Positions 1-7,629 of a DNA stretch of 64,000 nt are shown piece by piece. Numbering within the stretch: the stretch's first letter is position 1; each line of letters opens with the position of its first letter. The translations under genes and the position numbers were made by a program. This DNA comes from Bacteroidaceae bacterium. Lineage in GTDB: Bacteria; Bacteroidota; Bacteroidia; Bacteroidales; Bacteroidaceae. Under the pieces are notes generated by a model. It saw only the letters and a list, made by a program, of their open reading frames with translations, did no database searches and was not told where the DNA came from. Location: assembly GCA_024697945.1 (NCBI GenBank), contig JAILRU010000103.1, positions 1-64,000 of the forward strand, given 5' to 3'.

Positions 1-679
1 GACGATTATCCTGCCGACGGAGCCTGATGCAAGCAAGGGGAAATACTACAGGCTGGACAGGGTTGAGGACGGAAAGATTATCTTCGAGCAGGAACTTCAG
101 CCTCAGGCGCGTGTACCTTATATTATTGTACCGAGTGAGGACTTTAGCATCGACCCAGGGACTTTGGACTTGGAGGGACTGACCCAAGATGTCGCCTCCA
201 TAGAGGGTATTTCATTCATCGGTTCGTACAGTCGTGAGGAGTTCCAGGAGCCAGAGGGTTATTACGTCGAAATCATCGACATCACGCCCGACTGCAGTAT
301 TACCACCTCTGCGGAAACGGGAAAGGATGCTGTTCTCATCGGTGCACTGCGAGCCTATCTGATAGTAAGCTGGGAAGACCCCGTCAGCCAGGGAGGAGAC
401 AGAACTCCGAAAGAGAAAATGGAAATCATGCTGAAAGACCATAGAACAGGCGTTGGCGACGCGCAGCGTCTAAATGATAAAGGACAAATGATAAATGATA
501 AATGGTATGACCTTCAGGGCAGACGCATTGATAATTCAAAATTCTTGGATTCTTTAGAACCAAGGCGCGATTGTAGTCGCGGAGCAAAAATTCAAAATTC
601 ATCGCAAAGCTCAGGCGCAGGCGGAGCAAAATTGCCTCGCGGTATCTATATTAAGGACAAGAAAAAGGTTCTTTATTGA
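1..679 (+). CDS. C-terminal part of a secreted or surface protein (5' end outside window)
   Basis: The frame is open from base 2 and ends with TGA at 677-679; no start codon is needed within the window because the gene enters from the left. The N-terminal part visible here has no fold I can name. The last 25 residues match the tail seen on seven other secreted proteins in this window (YDLQGRRI, then RGIYIKDKKKVLY), so the protein is probably exported and sorted with them. The tail is split: about 30 residues rich in N, S, R and G lie between the two halves, encoded by phrase-like DNA (aattcaaaattc copies at about 535-600). A linker encoded by aatgataaaggacaaatgat-type DNA (about 471-505) precedes the tail. 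Function unknown; coding status is confident because of the tail. Confidence 0.75.
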   Translation, partial: TIILPTEPDASKGKYYRLDRVEDGKIIFEQELQPQARVPYIIVPSEDFSIDPGTLDLEGLTQDVASIEGISFIGSYSREEFQEPEGYYVEIIDITPDCSITTSAETGKDAVLIGALRAYLIVSWEDPVSQGGDRTPKEKMEIMLKDHRTGVGDAQRLNDKGQMINDKWYDLQGRRIDNSKFLDSLEPRRDCSRGAKIQNSSQSSGAGGAKLPRGIYIKDKKKVLY

Positions 680-700
680 AGTACCTGAAGTCTTTATTTT

Positions 701-761
701 ATTCCCACGGGGGGAATCATTTGTTCCCAACGTGGGAATGTTTTATTCCCTTCGTGGGAAT
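701..761. repeat. Three palindromes phased at exactly 22 bp
   Basis: Three imperfect 17-bp palindromes of the form attccc(n)cgtgggaat start at 701, 723 and 745, so the period is exactly 22 bp. Spacers are T-rich. The array lies just after the stop of the partial gene on the left and may act as a transcript end, as a protein-binding array, or as a member of a dispersed repeat family. Confidence 0.8.
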
Positions 762-790
762 CTTACGTAAGTGCCTTTGAAAATCACACG

Positions 791-829
791 AACCCTGTGT
801 TTAGATTTACACAAAAACCATAAAAACTC
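791..829 (+). repeat. 39-bp dispersed repeat, copy 1
   Basis: This segment (aaccctgtgtt ... caaaaaccataaaaactc) is matched with about three differences by the reverse complement of 25178-25216. Both copies lie in gene-poor spacers. Its role is unknown. Confidence 0.75.
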
Positions 830-846
830 TCACTTCAGTATGTGTC

Positions 847-1142
847 GGACTTACAGTCCTTATAATATTCAAGGTAACTATTTTTCCTTGTGAGCAAGCT
901 CGCAGATAAAAATATCTACCTCGAATCTTTGTCTCTTACCAGATCCATCACATACTTTGTGAGCAAAAACACCGGCTTTTCAAGCCTAAAAAACATTTTT
1001 TAGCGAAGCGATGTTTTTGCTTTTGGACGTTTGTAATAACGTAGTTATGTGATAAGGGCTATGGCTTGGACGTATGCCTGTTCTTAAAGGCAAGGCATAG
1101 TACTTAGCTCAAAAGCACTGAAAGAGCTACAAACGCCAAAAG
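847..1142. ncRNA. Candidate structured RNA or hairpin-rich element
   Basis: The stretch is a near-continuous run of perfect short hairpins. They are GGACT/AGTCC (847-859), CAAGG/CCTTG (870-890), AGATA/TATCT (904-917), GCAAAAACA/TGTTTTTGC (963-971 with 1012-1020, enclosing GGCTT/AAGCC and CTAAAAAA/TTTTTTAG) and ATAAC/GTTAT (1036-1048). A 15-bp stem with one bulge pairs 1020-1035 with 1128-1142 and is followed by a T-run near 1152-1160. There is no convincing protein frame on either strand. It does not resemble tmRNA, RNase P RNA, 6S RNA or SRP RNA as far as I can judge. It lies between convergent genes, so it would need its own promoter if transcribed. The alternative is a mobile or repetitive DNA element. 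Confidence 0.35.
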
Positions 1143-1248
1143 AGTTATTCCTGTTTTTTTCTTTATTACAATCTGTAAGCAAACACAGGAATTTACTAGT
1201 GAGTTGAAAATCTTGCGATTTTTGCGTGTTTTTGCGCGATTTTCGGAA

Positions 1249-1313
1249 TTTAATGTCACAATGTCACACCATAATGAGCTGACAATCAGCAAGTATGACA
1301 TTGTGACATTAAA
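1249..1313 (-). terminator. Large inverted repeat after the kinase operon
   Basis: An 18-bp perfect inverted repeat (tttaatgtcacaatgtca at 1249-1266 and its complement at 1296-1313) encloses a 29-nt loop holding a second small hairpin (gctga/tcagc). It lies 38 nt beyond the stop of the kinase gene transcribed leftward, so a terminator or mRNA 3' stabiliser is the simplest reading. A MITE-like element is the alternative. Confidence 0.5.
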
Positions 1314-1350
1314 ATCGAAAAAAAAATTAGGGAGGGAGAACTAAATCAAG

Positions 1351-1971
1351 TTATTCTTCCGGGAAGAGGCCGTAGAGCTTGGCATCGATTTGCTCAGTGA
1401 TGCGCTGGAAGTCTGCGACGCTGGACTCGAACTTCAGGTTGTCGCCATCGACGATGATGAGTTTCCCAAGATAGCTCTTTATCCATTCCTCGTAACGGTC
1501 GTTCAGACCGCTGAGGTAGTCGATGCGGATGCTCTGTTCGTAGTCGCGGCCACGCTTGGCAATCTGTGCGATGAGGTTGGGGATGGAGCTGCGGATGTAT
1601 ATCATCAGGTCGGGCAGTCCGACGAGCGACATCATGAGATCGAAGAGCTCGCTATAGTTGTTGAAGTCGCGGTCGCTCATGTAGCCCTGGGCATGCAGGT
1701 TGGGGGCAAAGATGCGTGCGTCCTCGAAGATGGTGCGGTCTTGGATGATGGTGTCCTTACTCTTGGAGATCTCCACGACGTCGCGAAAGCGCTTGTTGAG
1801 GAAATAGACCTGGAGGTTGAAGCTCCAGCGGTTCATGTCCTGGTAGAAGTCGTCGAGATATGGGTTTGTTTCTACTGGCTCGAAACGCGGCGTCCAGCCG
1901 TAACGCTTGACGAGCAACTTGGTGAGGGTGGTCTTGCCGCACCCAATGTTTCCAGCAATGGCAATATGCAT
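1351..1971 (-). CDS. Deoxynucleoside kinase (paralogue 1)
   Basis: A cytosolic nucleoside salvage enzyme of the dCK/dGK/dNK family (206 residues, typical length), which transfers the gamma phosphate of ATP to the 5' hydroxyl of a deoxynucleoside. The Walker A loop GNIGCGKT is at residues 7-14, the DRT variant of the family's DRS substrate-site motif at 78-80, and the arginine-rich lid KRGRDYE at about 139-145. The substrate (dA, dG, dC or dT) cannot be read from sequence with certainty. It follows a close paralogue on the same strand, 57 bp downstream, so the two look like a tandem duplication in one transcript. The large inverted repeat at 1249-1313 probably ends that transcript. Confidence 0.93.
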   Translation of the reverse strand: MHIAIAGNIGCGKTTLTKLLVKRYGWTPRFEPVETNPYLDDFYQDMNRWSFNLQVYFLNKRFRDVVEISKSKDTIIQDRTIFEDARIFAPNLHAQGYMSDRDFNNYSELFDLMMSLVGLPDLMIYIRSSIPNLIAQIAKRGRDYEQSIRIDYLSGLNDRYEEWIKSYLGKLIIVDGDNLKFESSVADFQRITEQIDAKLYGLFPEE

Positions 1972-2028
1972 AATAATGAAGAATGAAGAATTTTCTACCG
2001 CTATGAATTATGTATTGTTAATTATGAA

Positions 2029-2661
2029 TTATGAATTAACTTCAAGTGGGAACATGCCGTAGAGCAGTCCGTCGATTTTGTCTGTTATGTCTTTGAAGTC
2101 CTTGGGGTTGTGCTGGTAGTCGATGTCATCGACCTCGATGGTGAGCACTTTGCCCTTGTATTTGTTGTAGATGAAGTCCTCGTAGAGGTCGTTGAGTCCT
2201 TTGAGGTATTCGAGCTGTATGGCCTGTTCGCAGTCGCGGCCGCGTTTCTGTATGTTGGCGACGAGGTGGGGGATGCTGGCACGCAGGTATATCATGAGGT
2301 CGGGGTAGCGGATGATGTCGGTCATGTGTGAAAAGAGTTCCATGTAGGTCTCGAAGTCGCGGTCGCTGAGGTGCCCCATGCGTTTGTTGTTGGCGACGAA
2401 GACATAGACGCCCTCGTAGATGCTACGGTCCTGGATGGTGTCCCTGCCGCTGGCCTGCATCTCGAGGATATCACGGAAGCGTTCCTTCAGGAAGAACACT
2501 TCCATGGGGAACGACCAACGGTTGATGTCGCGATAGTAGTCCTCCAAGTATGGATTGAAGGTTACCTGCTCGAACTTGGGCTCCCAATGGTAGTGACTGG
2601 CGAGCATCTCGGTCAGGGTGGTCTTACCGCTTCCTATGTTTCCTGCAACAGCAATATACAT
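2029..2661 (-). CDS. Deoxynucleoside kinase (paralogue 2)
   Basis: The second dNK-family kinase, 210 residues. Walker A GNIGSGKT is at residues 7-14, DRS at 78-80, and the lid KRGRDCE lies near residue 140. It has the same layout as the kinase downstream but is clearly diverged, which fits the two-subunit dAK/dGK arrangement known from some bacteria; a heterodimer is inference. Its start codon lies inside the 3' end of the SulP transporter gene (38-bp overlap in another frame), suggesting translational coupling. Confidence 0.92.
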   Translation of the reverse strand: MYIAVAGNIGSGKTTLTEMLASHYHWEPKFEQVTFNPYLEDYYRDINRWSFPMEVFFLKERFRDILEMQASGRDTIQDRSIYEGVYVFVANNKRMGHLSDRDFETYMELFSHMTDIIRYPDLMIYLRASIPHLVANIQKRGRDCEQAIQLEYLKGLNDLYEDFIYNKYKGKVLTIEVDDIDYQHNPKDFKDITDKIDGLLYGMFPLEVNS

Positions 2662-4396
2662 TTTTCACTTTTAATTTACTTAAGAACTCTCTTGCTTTGG
2701 CGAGGGCGACGTCGATGTGTGGACAGATGTGGTCGCTCTCCATGAGGTCGTAGAAACGGGCCTTCTGGAGCTGGCTGTGCACCTTTGGATTGACGCCCGA
2801 GAGGATGACGTGAATACCCTCCTCGTGGTTCATCTCAATGAGGTTCTGCAGGTTGTGGATGCCCGTAGAGTCGATGAACGGCACCTTGCGCATACGGATG
2901 ATGCGGACCTTTGGACGGTCGTGGCCGATGTTTGCCATGAGATCGTCGAACTTGTTGGCGATGCCGAAGAAGTAGGGACCGTTTATCTCATAGACGGCAC
3001 AGCCTTTGGGTATGACGAGATGCTCTTCGTGCATCGCCATATCGGATGCATCGCCCAGGTCTATCTCGTCGCGGATGACGGAGATTTCGGTGGTCTCCAT
3101 GATGCGCTTCATGAAGAGGGCGCACGCCAGGATGAGTCCCACCTCGATGGCGATGGTGAGGTCGAAGACAACGGTCAGGAAGAAGGTGACGCAGAGCACG
3201 ATGACGTCGCTCTTGGGGTTCTTCAGCAGGCCACGCACGGTGCGCCAGCCGCTCATGTTGTAGCTGACGATGACGAGCACGGCAGCGAGGGATGCCATCG
3301 GAATGTACTCAGCGTAGGGCATGAGCAGGAGCAGGATGGCAAGCAGCACGACGGCGTGGATGATGCCAGCCACAGGGGTGCGGCCGCCGTTGTTGATGTT
3401 GGTCATGGTGCGGGCGATAGCTCCCGTGGCGGGTATGCCTCCGAAGAGGGGCGTCACCATGTTGGCTACGCCCTGGGCGATGAGTTCCATGTTCGAGTCG
3501 TGCTTGTCACTGATAACACCATCGGCTACGGTGGCAGAGAGCAGACTCTCGATGGCTCCGAGGATGGCAATGGTGAAGGCGACAGGCATGAGCTGTTGGA
3601 AGAGCTCAAAGGTGATACGAGGCACGACCATCTCGGGCAACTGAGCCTGGATGTGGAAACGGTCGCCTATGGTGTCGATGCCCTCGATGCCATAATGCTT
3701 CATGATGAGCACGGCAACGGTTCCAAGCAAGATGCCCCATAACGAACCAGGAATCTTGCCTAAGCCAGGCAACTTCTTCAACAGTTTGGGAGAGAAGATG
3801 ATGACGAGTAGGGAACCGATGGCGATGATGAAGTTCCAGAGATTGAACGTCCCGATGTTCTCCGCATAGCATATCCATTTTCCGATGAAGTCGCCGGGTG
3901 TTTTCAGGGGAATGCGGATAGTCTCTCCTGTGGTACTCACAGCGGTCTGGGTCAGTCCGAGGATGTCGCTGATCTGTGTGGTAAAGATGGTCAGGGCGAT
4001 ACCTGCCGTGAAGCCTATAATAATAGGATAAGGAATGAACTTGATGACGACTCCTAAGCGGAAAGCGCCAAGGGCAATGAGTATCACGCCAGCCAGGATG
4101 GTGGCGATGAGGAGGCCCTGCAGTCCGTACTCGGGATTGTTGACAATGCCGTAGATGATGACGATGAAGGCTCCTGTCGGTCCGCCTATCTGTACCTTCG
4201 TTCCGCCCAGCAAGGAGATGAGGAAACCTGCCACGATGGCTGTGATGATGCCCTTCTCGGGCGTCACGCCGCTGGCGATACCAAAGGCGATAGCAAGGGG
4301 CAAGGCAACAATGCCCACGATGATACCCGCCATCAGGTCCTTCATGAAAGTCTCCTTGGTGTAGCCTTTCAGACAGCTAACGATTCTTGGTTTCAT
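2624..4396 (-). CDS. SulP-family anion transporter with STAS domain
   Basis: A 590-residue inner-membrane transporter of the SulP/SLC26 family (sulfate, bicarbonate or other anions; substrate not determinable here). About the first 420 residues are hydrophobic with the family's glycine-rich core (QIGGPTGAFIVIIYG near residue 70). A cytoplasmic STAS domain occupies roughly residues 445-560, with the conserved DSTGIHNL segment near 515. The C-terminal end (CCCRKHRKR) is read in a different frame over the start of the next kinase gene, so the last residues are constrained by the overlap. A TAAATTTGC -7 element lies 46 bp upstream of the start. Confidence 0.93.
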   Translation of the reverse strand: MKPRIVSCLKGYTKETFMKDLMAGIIVGIVALPLAIAFGIASGVTPEKGIITAIVAGFLISLLGGTKVQIGGPTGAFIVIIYGIVNNPEYGLQGLLIATILAGVILIALGAFRLGVVIKFIPYPIIIGFTAGIALTIFTTQISDILGLTQTAVSTTGETIRIPLKTPGDFIGKWICYAENIGTFNLWNFIIAIGSLLVIIFSPKLLKKLPGLGKIPGSLWGILLGTVAVLIMKHYGIEGIDTIGDRFHIQAQLPEMVVPRITFELFQQLMPVAFTIAILGAIESLLSATVADGVISDKHDSNMELIAQGVANMVTPLFGGIPATGAIARTMTNINNGGRTPVAGIIHAVVLLAILLLLMPYAEYIPMASLAAVLVIVSYNMSGWRTVRGLLKNPKSDVIVLCVTFFLTVVFDLTIAIEVGLILACALFMKRIMETTEISVIRDEIDLGDASDMAMHEEHLVIPKGCAVYEINGPYFFGIANKFDDLMANIGHDRPKVRIIRMRKVPFIDSTGIHNLQNLIEMNHEEGIHVILSGVNPKVHSQLQKARFYDLMESDHICPHIDVALAKAREFLSKLKVKNVYCCCRKHRKR

Positions 4397-4441
4397 TACT
4401 TTGGTCGTTTGGTCGTTTAGTTGTTTAGGACTAATTTCACT

Positions 4442-4450
4442 GCAAATTTA
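4442..4450 (-). promoter_or_regulatory. -7 promoter element for the SulP gene
   Basis: Reading leftward, TAAATTTGC matches the Bacteroidetes sigma-ABfr -7 consensus TAnnTTTG(C). It is 46 bp upstream of the SulP start and back to back with the rightward element at 4495-4503. Confidence 0.55.
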
Positions 4451-4494
4451 GAAATAATTCTTTATTCTTCATTCTTCATTCTTCATTTTTTTCG

Positions 4495-4503
4495 TATCTT
4501 TGC
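4495..4503 (+). promoter_or_regulatory. -7 promoter element for the peptide transporter
   Basis: TATCTTTGC fits TAnnTTTG(C) and lies 33 bp before the ATG at 4536. The bases just upstream (4462-4489) are three copies of a ttcattc-type phrase. Confidence 0.65.
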
Positions 4504-4535
4504 ACGCAAATAATTAACTTAAATCAAAATTAACT

Positions 4536-6113
4536 ATGTTTGAAGTACTATCTACTCCCATGATTGTGGGACTATTCGCGATTTGGTTCTGCTTTCTTCT
4601 GTTGTTCTACAAGGGTCAACCAAAGGGACTTTGGACTTTGGCACTTGCCAATACCGGCGAGCGTTTCGGTTACTACACCATGCTGGCCGTGTTCGTGCTC
4701 TTCCTGCACGACAACTTCGGCTTCGACTCTGGTTGGGCCAGCGAGACATTCTCCAACTTCCTGTTCGTAGTGTATCTGCTGCCTCTGTTTGGCGGAATGC
4801 TGGCCGACAAGTACGGTTACAGCAAGATGGTGGTGACTGGCATCATGATAATGTTCTTTGGTTATCTGATTCTGTCTGTTCCTATGGGCGGCGCCACTCC
4901 AGCTATCGTAGCGATGGTGGCAGGCTTGTTGCTGGTATCACTGGGAACGGGTCTGTTCAAGGGCAACTTGCAGGTGATGGTGGGCGACCTTTACAACACA
5001 TCCGAATTTGCAGACAAGCGTGCCAGTGGCTTCTCGCTCTTCTACATGGCCATCAACATCGGTGCCCTGTTTGCTCCCACGGCTGCCATCAAGATTATGG
5101 AATGGGCACAGAATTCGCTGGACTACAGTAAGGCCGACTCCTACCACTTCGCCTTTGCTGTTGCCTGTGTGAGCGTGATAGGTTCCATCCTGATTTATTA
5201 TTTAGGCAAGAAGACCTTCGCCCATGTCATTGGCACAACCAAAAAGGCCGTCACCACAGATAAGTTGCAAGAAACAACTATTCCTTCCGAGAACGACACG
5301 AAGGAGCGCATTGTCTGCCTCTGCCTTGTCTTTGCAGTGGTTATCTTCTTCTGGATGGCCTTCCACCAGAACGGTCTTACCCTTACCTGGTTTGCAGACG
5401 AATATACGGCCACGACCTCAACAGGTGTCGAGAGCATGATGTTCGATGTCCGCAACCTTCTGGCTGTCATCTTCATCGTATATGGTCTGTTTGGCATCTT
5501 CCAGTCAAAGGGCATTGCCCGCGTCCTGGCAGGCTTGATGATAGCAGGTGCTGCGGCTTTCCTCTTCAACATGGTTCCTGGCGCAGGTGTTGAAACTGCC
5601 ATTTCCGCACCTATCTTCCAGCACTTCAACCCCTGTTTCGTAGTGATTCTGACACCCGTCAGCGTTGCACTCTTCAGCTGGTTGGGCAGCAAGGGTAAGG
5701 AGCCGAAGGATCCTGTTAAGATTGGCTTGGGTATGCTCGTGGCAGCCATTGCCTATCTGCTGCTTGCAGTAGATTCTGTGGGACTTCCTGCTGCTGACCC
5801 AGTAAACCATATTCATCAAGCCAATGTAGCTCCGACTCTGTTGGTTAGGACATACCTGATTCTTACCTTTGCTGAGCTGTTACTCTCACCCATCGGCATT
5901 GCATTCGTCACGAAGGTTTCTCCTGTGAAGTACAAGGGCATGATGATGGGCGGTTGGTTTGTTGCAACAGCCATTGGCAACAAGCTGGTGAGCATTCCTG
6001 GCCACATGTGGGGCATGGACCTCACCATCGTATGGGGAACGCTGATGGCAATCTGCCTCCTGGCAGCTATCTTCATCTTCTCCATCATCAAGAAGCTGAA
6101 TAAAGTAGCATAA
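4536..6113 (+). CDS. POT/PTR-family proton-coupled peptide transporter
   Basis: A 525-residue member of the proton-dependent oligopeptide transporter family of the major facilitator superfamily, importing di- and tripeptides across the inner membrane. The family signature near the end of TM1 is present as GERFGYYTMLAVFVLFL (about residues 40-56), where the E-R-F-x-Y-Y core provides proton-coupling residues. The length and the 12-14 hydrophobic segments fit. It is the first gene of a rightward run, with a clear -7 element 33 bp upstream. A run of aaaaggt phrases separates it from the NhaC-type gene. Confidence 0.93.
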   Translation: MFEVLSTPMIVGLFAIWFCFLLLFYKGQPKGLWTLALANTGERFGYYTMLAVFVLFLHDNFGFDSGWASETFSNFLFVVYLLPLFGGMLADKYGYSKMVVTGIMIMFFGYLILSVPMGGATPAIVAMVAGLLLVSLGTGLFKGNLQVMVGDLYNTSEFADKRASGFSLFYMAINIGALFAPTAAIKIMEWAQNSLDYSKADSYHFAFAVACVSVIGSILIYYLGKKTFAHVIGTTKKAVTTDKLQETTIPSENDTKERIVCLCLVFAVVIFFWMAFHQNGLTLTWFADEYTATTSTGVESMMFDVRNLLAVIFIVYGLFGIFQSKGIARVLAGLMIAGAAAFLFNMVPGAGVETAISAPIFQHFNPCFVVILTPVSVALFSWLGSKGKEPKDPVKIGLGMLVAAIAYLLLAVDSVGLPAADPVNHIHQANVAPTLLVRTYLILTFAELLLSPIGIAFVTKVSPVKYKGMMMGGWFVATAIGNKLVSIPGHMWGMDLTIVWGTLMAICLLAAIFIFSIIKKLNKVA

Positions 6114-6155
6114 AAAGGTGAAAAGGTAAAAAGGTGAAAAGGTAAAAAGGTTAAG
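6114..6155 (+). repeat. aaaaggtg/aaaaggta tandem phrase
   Basis: Alternating aaaaaggtg and aaaaggt units fill the whole gap between the peptide transporter stop and the next start. The phrase supplies the GTG start context of the downstream gene. Confidence 0.8.
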
Positions 6156-7580
6156 GTGAATCGCCTTCTTCCTCTCTGGCTATCATGTGTGCCACTGGTG
6201 TTACTGGTGGCACTCATTTCTATTGTTGTCTCCATCTTTGGCGATGAGACGCTGGCTGGAGCCTCGCAGATTTCGCTCATTGTGGCGACGGCTGTCTGTC
6301 TGAGCATAGGTCTATTAAGGAAGGTCATCACTTGGGCCGACTTCGAGAAAGCCCTTGCCGACAAGATAGGAGGCGTCAGCGGCGGCATCATCATCCTGCT
6401 GCTCATCGGTGCTCTGGGCGGTTCGTGGATGGTGGGCGGCATCGTCCCCACATTAATATATTATGGTATGCAGATCATGTCGCCCCAGTGGTTCCTGGTC
6501 TCTGCCTGTGCCATCTGTGCCTTAGTGAGCGTGATAACCGGTTCGTCGTGGACCACCATCGCCACCATAGGCATCGCCCTGATGGGCATAGGTCAGGCTT
6601 TGGGCTTCCACGAGGGCTGGGCGGCAGGAGCCATCATCTCGGGCGCTTACTTTGGCGACAAGATATCTCCCCTCTCCGACACTACCGTGCTGGCAAGCAG
6701 TACCGTAGGAACACCGCTCTTCACGCACATCCGCTACATGCTCTACACCACCGTCCCCACCTTCCTCATCACATTATTGATATTTACCTTTGAAGGCTTA
6801 TGGCATGAACCAGCCGCTTCGGAACACGTGACGATGGTGCAACACACGTTGCAGCAGACTTTCTTCATTTCACCCTGGTTGCTGGTGGTTCCCCTGCTTA
6901 CGGGAGTGCTCATTGCCATGCGTCTGCCATCGATGGTAGTACTCTTCCTGGCTACGCTGATGGGTGCACTGACGGCAGCCTTCACCCAGGGAACCCTGCT
7001 CGACGAGATTGCAGGTGCAGACCTCGAGGGCTTCTCTCAGCGACTGCGTGGAGCTCTGATTGTGGTCTATGGCAAGACCAATCTGGATACGGGAGTGCCC
7101 GAACTGAACGACCTGTTTGCCACACGCGGCATGGCAGGTATGTTGGACACCATCTGGCTCATCATCTGTGCGATGCTCTTTGGCGCTGCCATGACGGTTA
7201 CGGGAATGTTGGAAACCATCATGCAGGCGCTAATCCGTCTGGTCAGGGGCGTTGTCTCCCTGGTAGCCACTACAGCCTTCACAGGTGTGTTCCTCAATGT
7301 GGTTTCTGCCGACCAGTACCTGTCTATCATCCTCTCAGCCACCATGTTCGGTCCGACATACAAGCGGTACGGACTGGAACCCCGTCTGCTCAGCCGAACC
7401 TGTGAGGATAGTGCGACGGTAACCTCTGTCCTGATTCCCTGGAACACCTGCGGCATGACACAAAGCCACGTCCTTGGTGTCTCCACACTGGTCTATGCTC
7501 CGTTCTGCTTCTTCTGTTACCTAAGTCCACTCATGACGATACTGGCAGCGACGCTGATACCGAAGAAGGTTAGAAGGTAA
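6156..7580 (+). CDS. NhaC-family Na+/H+ antiporter-like protein
   Basis: A 474-residue polytopic membrane protein of the NhaC/ion-transporter superfamily, likely exchanging Na+ and H+ or an organic anion. Visible features are about 11-12 hydrophobic segments and the family-like stretches SGAYFGDKISPLSDTTVLAS (about residues 161-180) and SRTCEDSATVTSVLIPWNTC (about 412-431), resembling the paired conserved NhaC motifs. The start is GTG at 6156 within the preceding aaaaggt phrase array; I see no ATG closer to the expected N-terminus. It lies between a peptide transporter and a fructanase, so co-transcription is plausible. Confidence 0.88.
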   Translation: MNRLLPLWLSCVPLVLLVALISIVVSIFGDETLAGASQISLIVATAVCLSIGLLRKVITWADFEKALADKIGGVSGGIIILLLIGALGGSWMVGGIVPTLIYYGMQIMSPQWFLVSACAICALVSVITGSSWTTIATIGIALMGIGQALGFHEGWAAGAIISGAYFGDKISPLSDTTVLASSTVGTPLFTHIRYMLYTTVPTFLITLLIFTFEGLWHEPAASEHVTMVQHTLQQTFFISPWLLVVPLLTGVLIAMRLPSMVVLFLATLMGALTAAFTQGTLLDEIAGADLEGFSQRLRGALIVVYGKTNLDTGVPELNDLFATRGMAGMLDTIWLIICAMLFGAAMTVTGMLETIMQALIRLVRGVVSLVATTAFTGVFLNVVSADQYLSIILSATMFGPTYKRYGLEPRLLSRTCEDSATVTSVLIPWNTCGMTQSHVLGVSTLVYAPFCFFCYLSPLMTILAATLIPKKVRR

Positions 7581-7629
7581 AAGTTTATAAGGTTATAAGG
7601 TTCAAGGTTATAAGATAAAATAATTCATT

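Noticed and set aside
1104..1301. 65-codon open frame in the hairpin region
   Set aside because: It crosses the structured stems and the inverted repeat and has no plausible start context.
2717..3742. Long open frame opposite the SulP gene
   Set aside because: It is a mirror of a well-supported transporter, with repetitive V/D/H-rich sequence and no motif.
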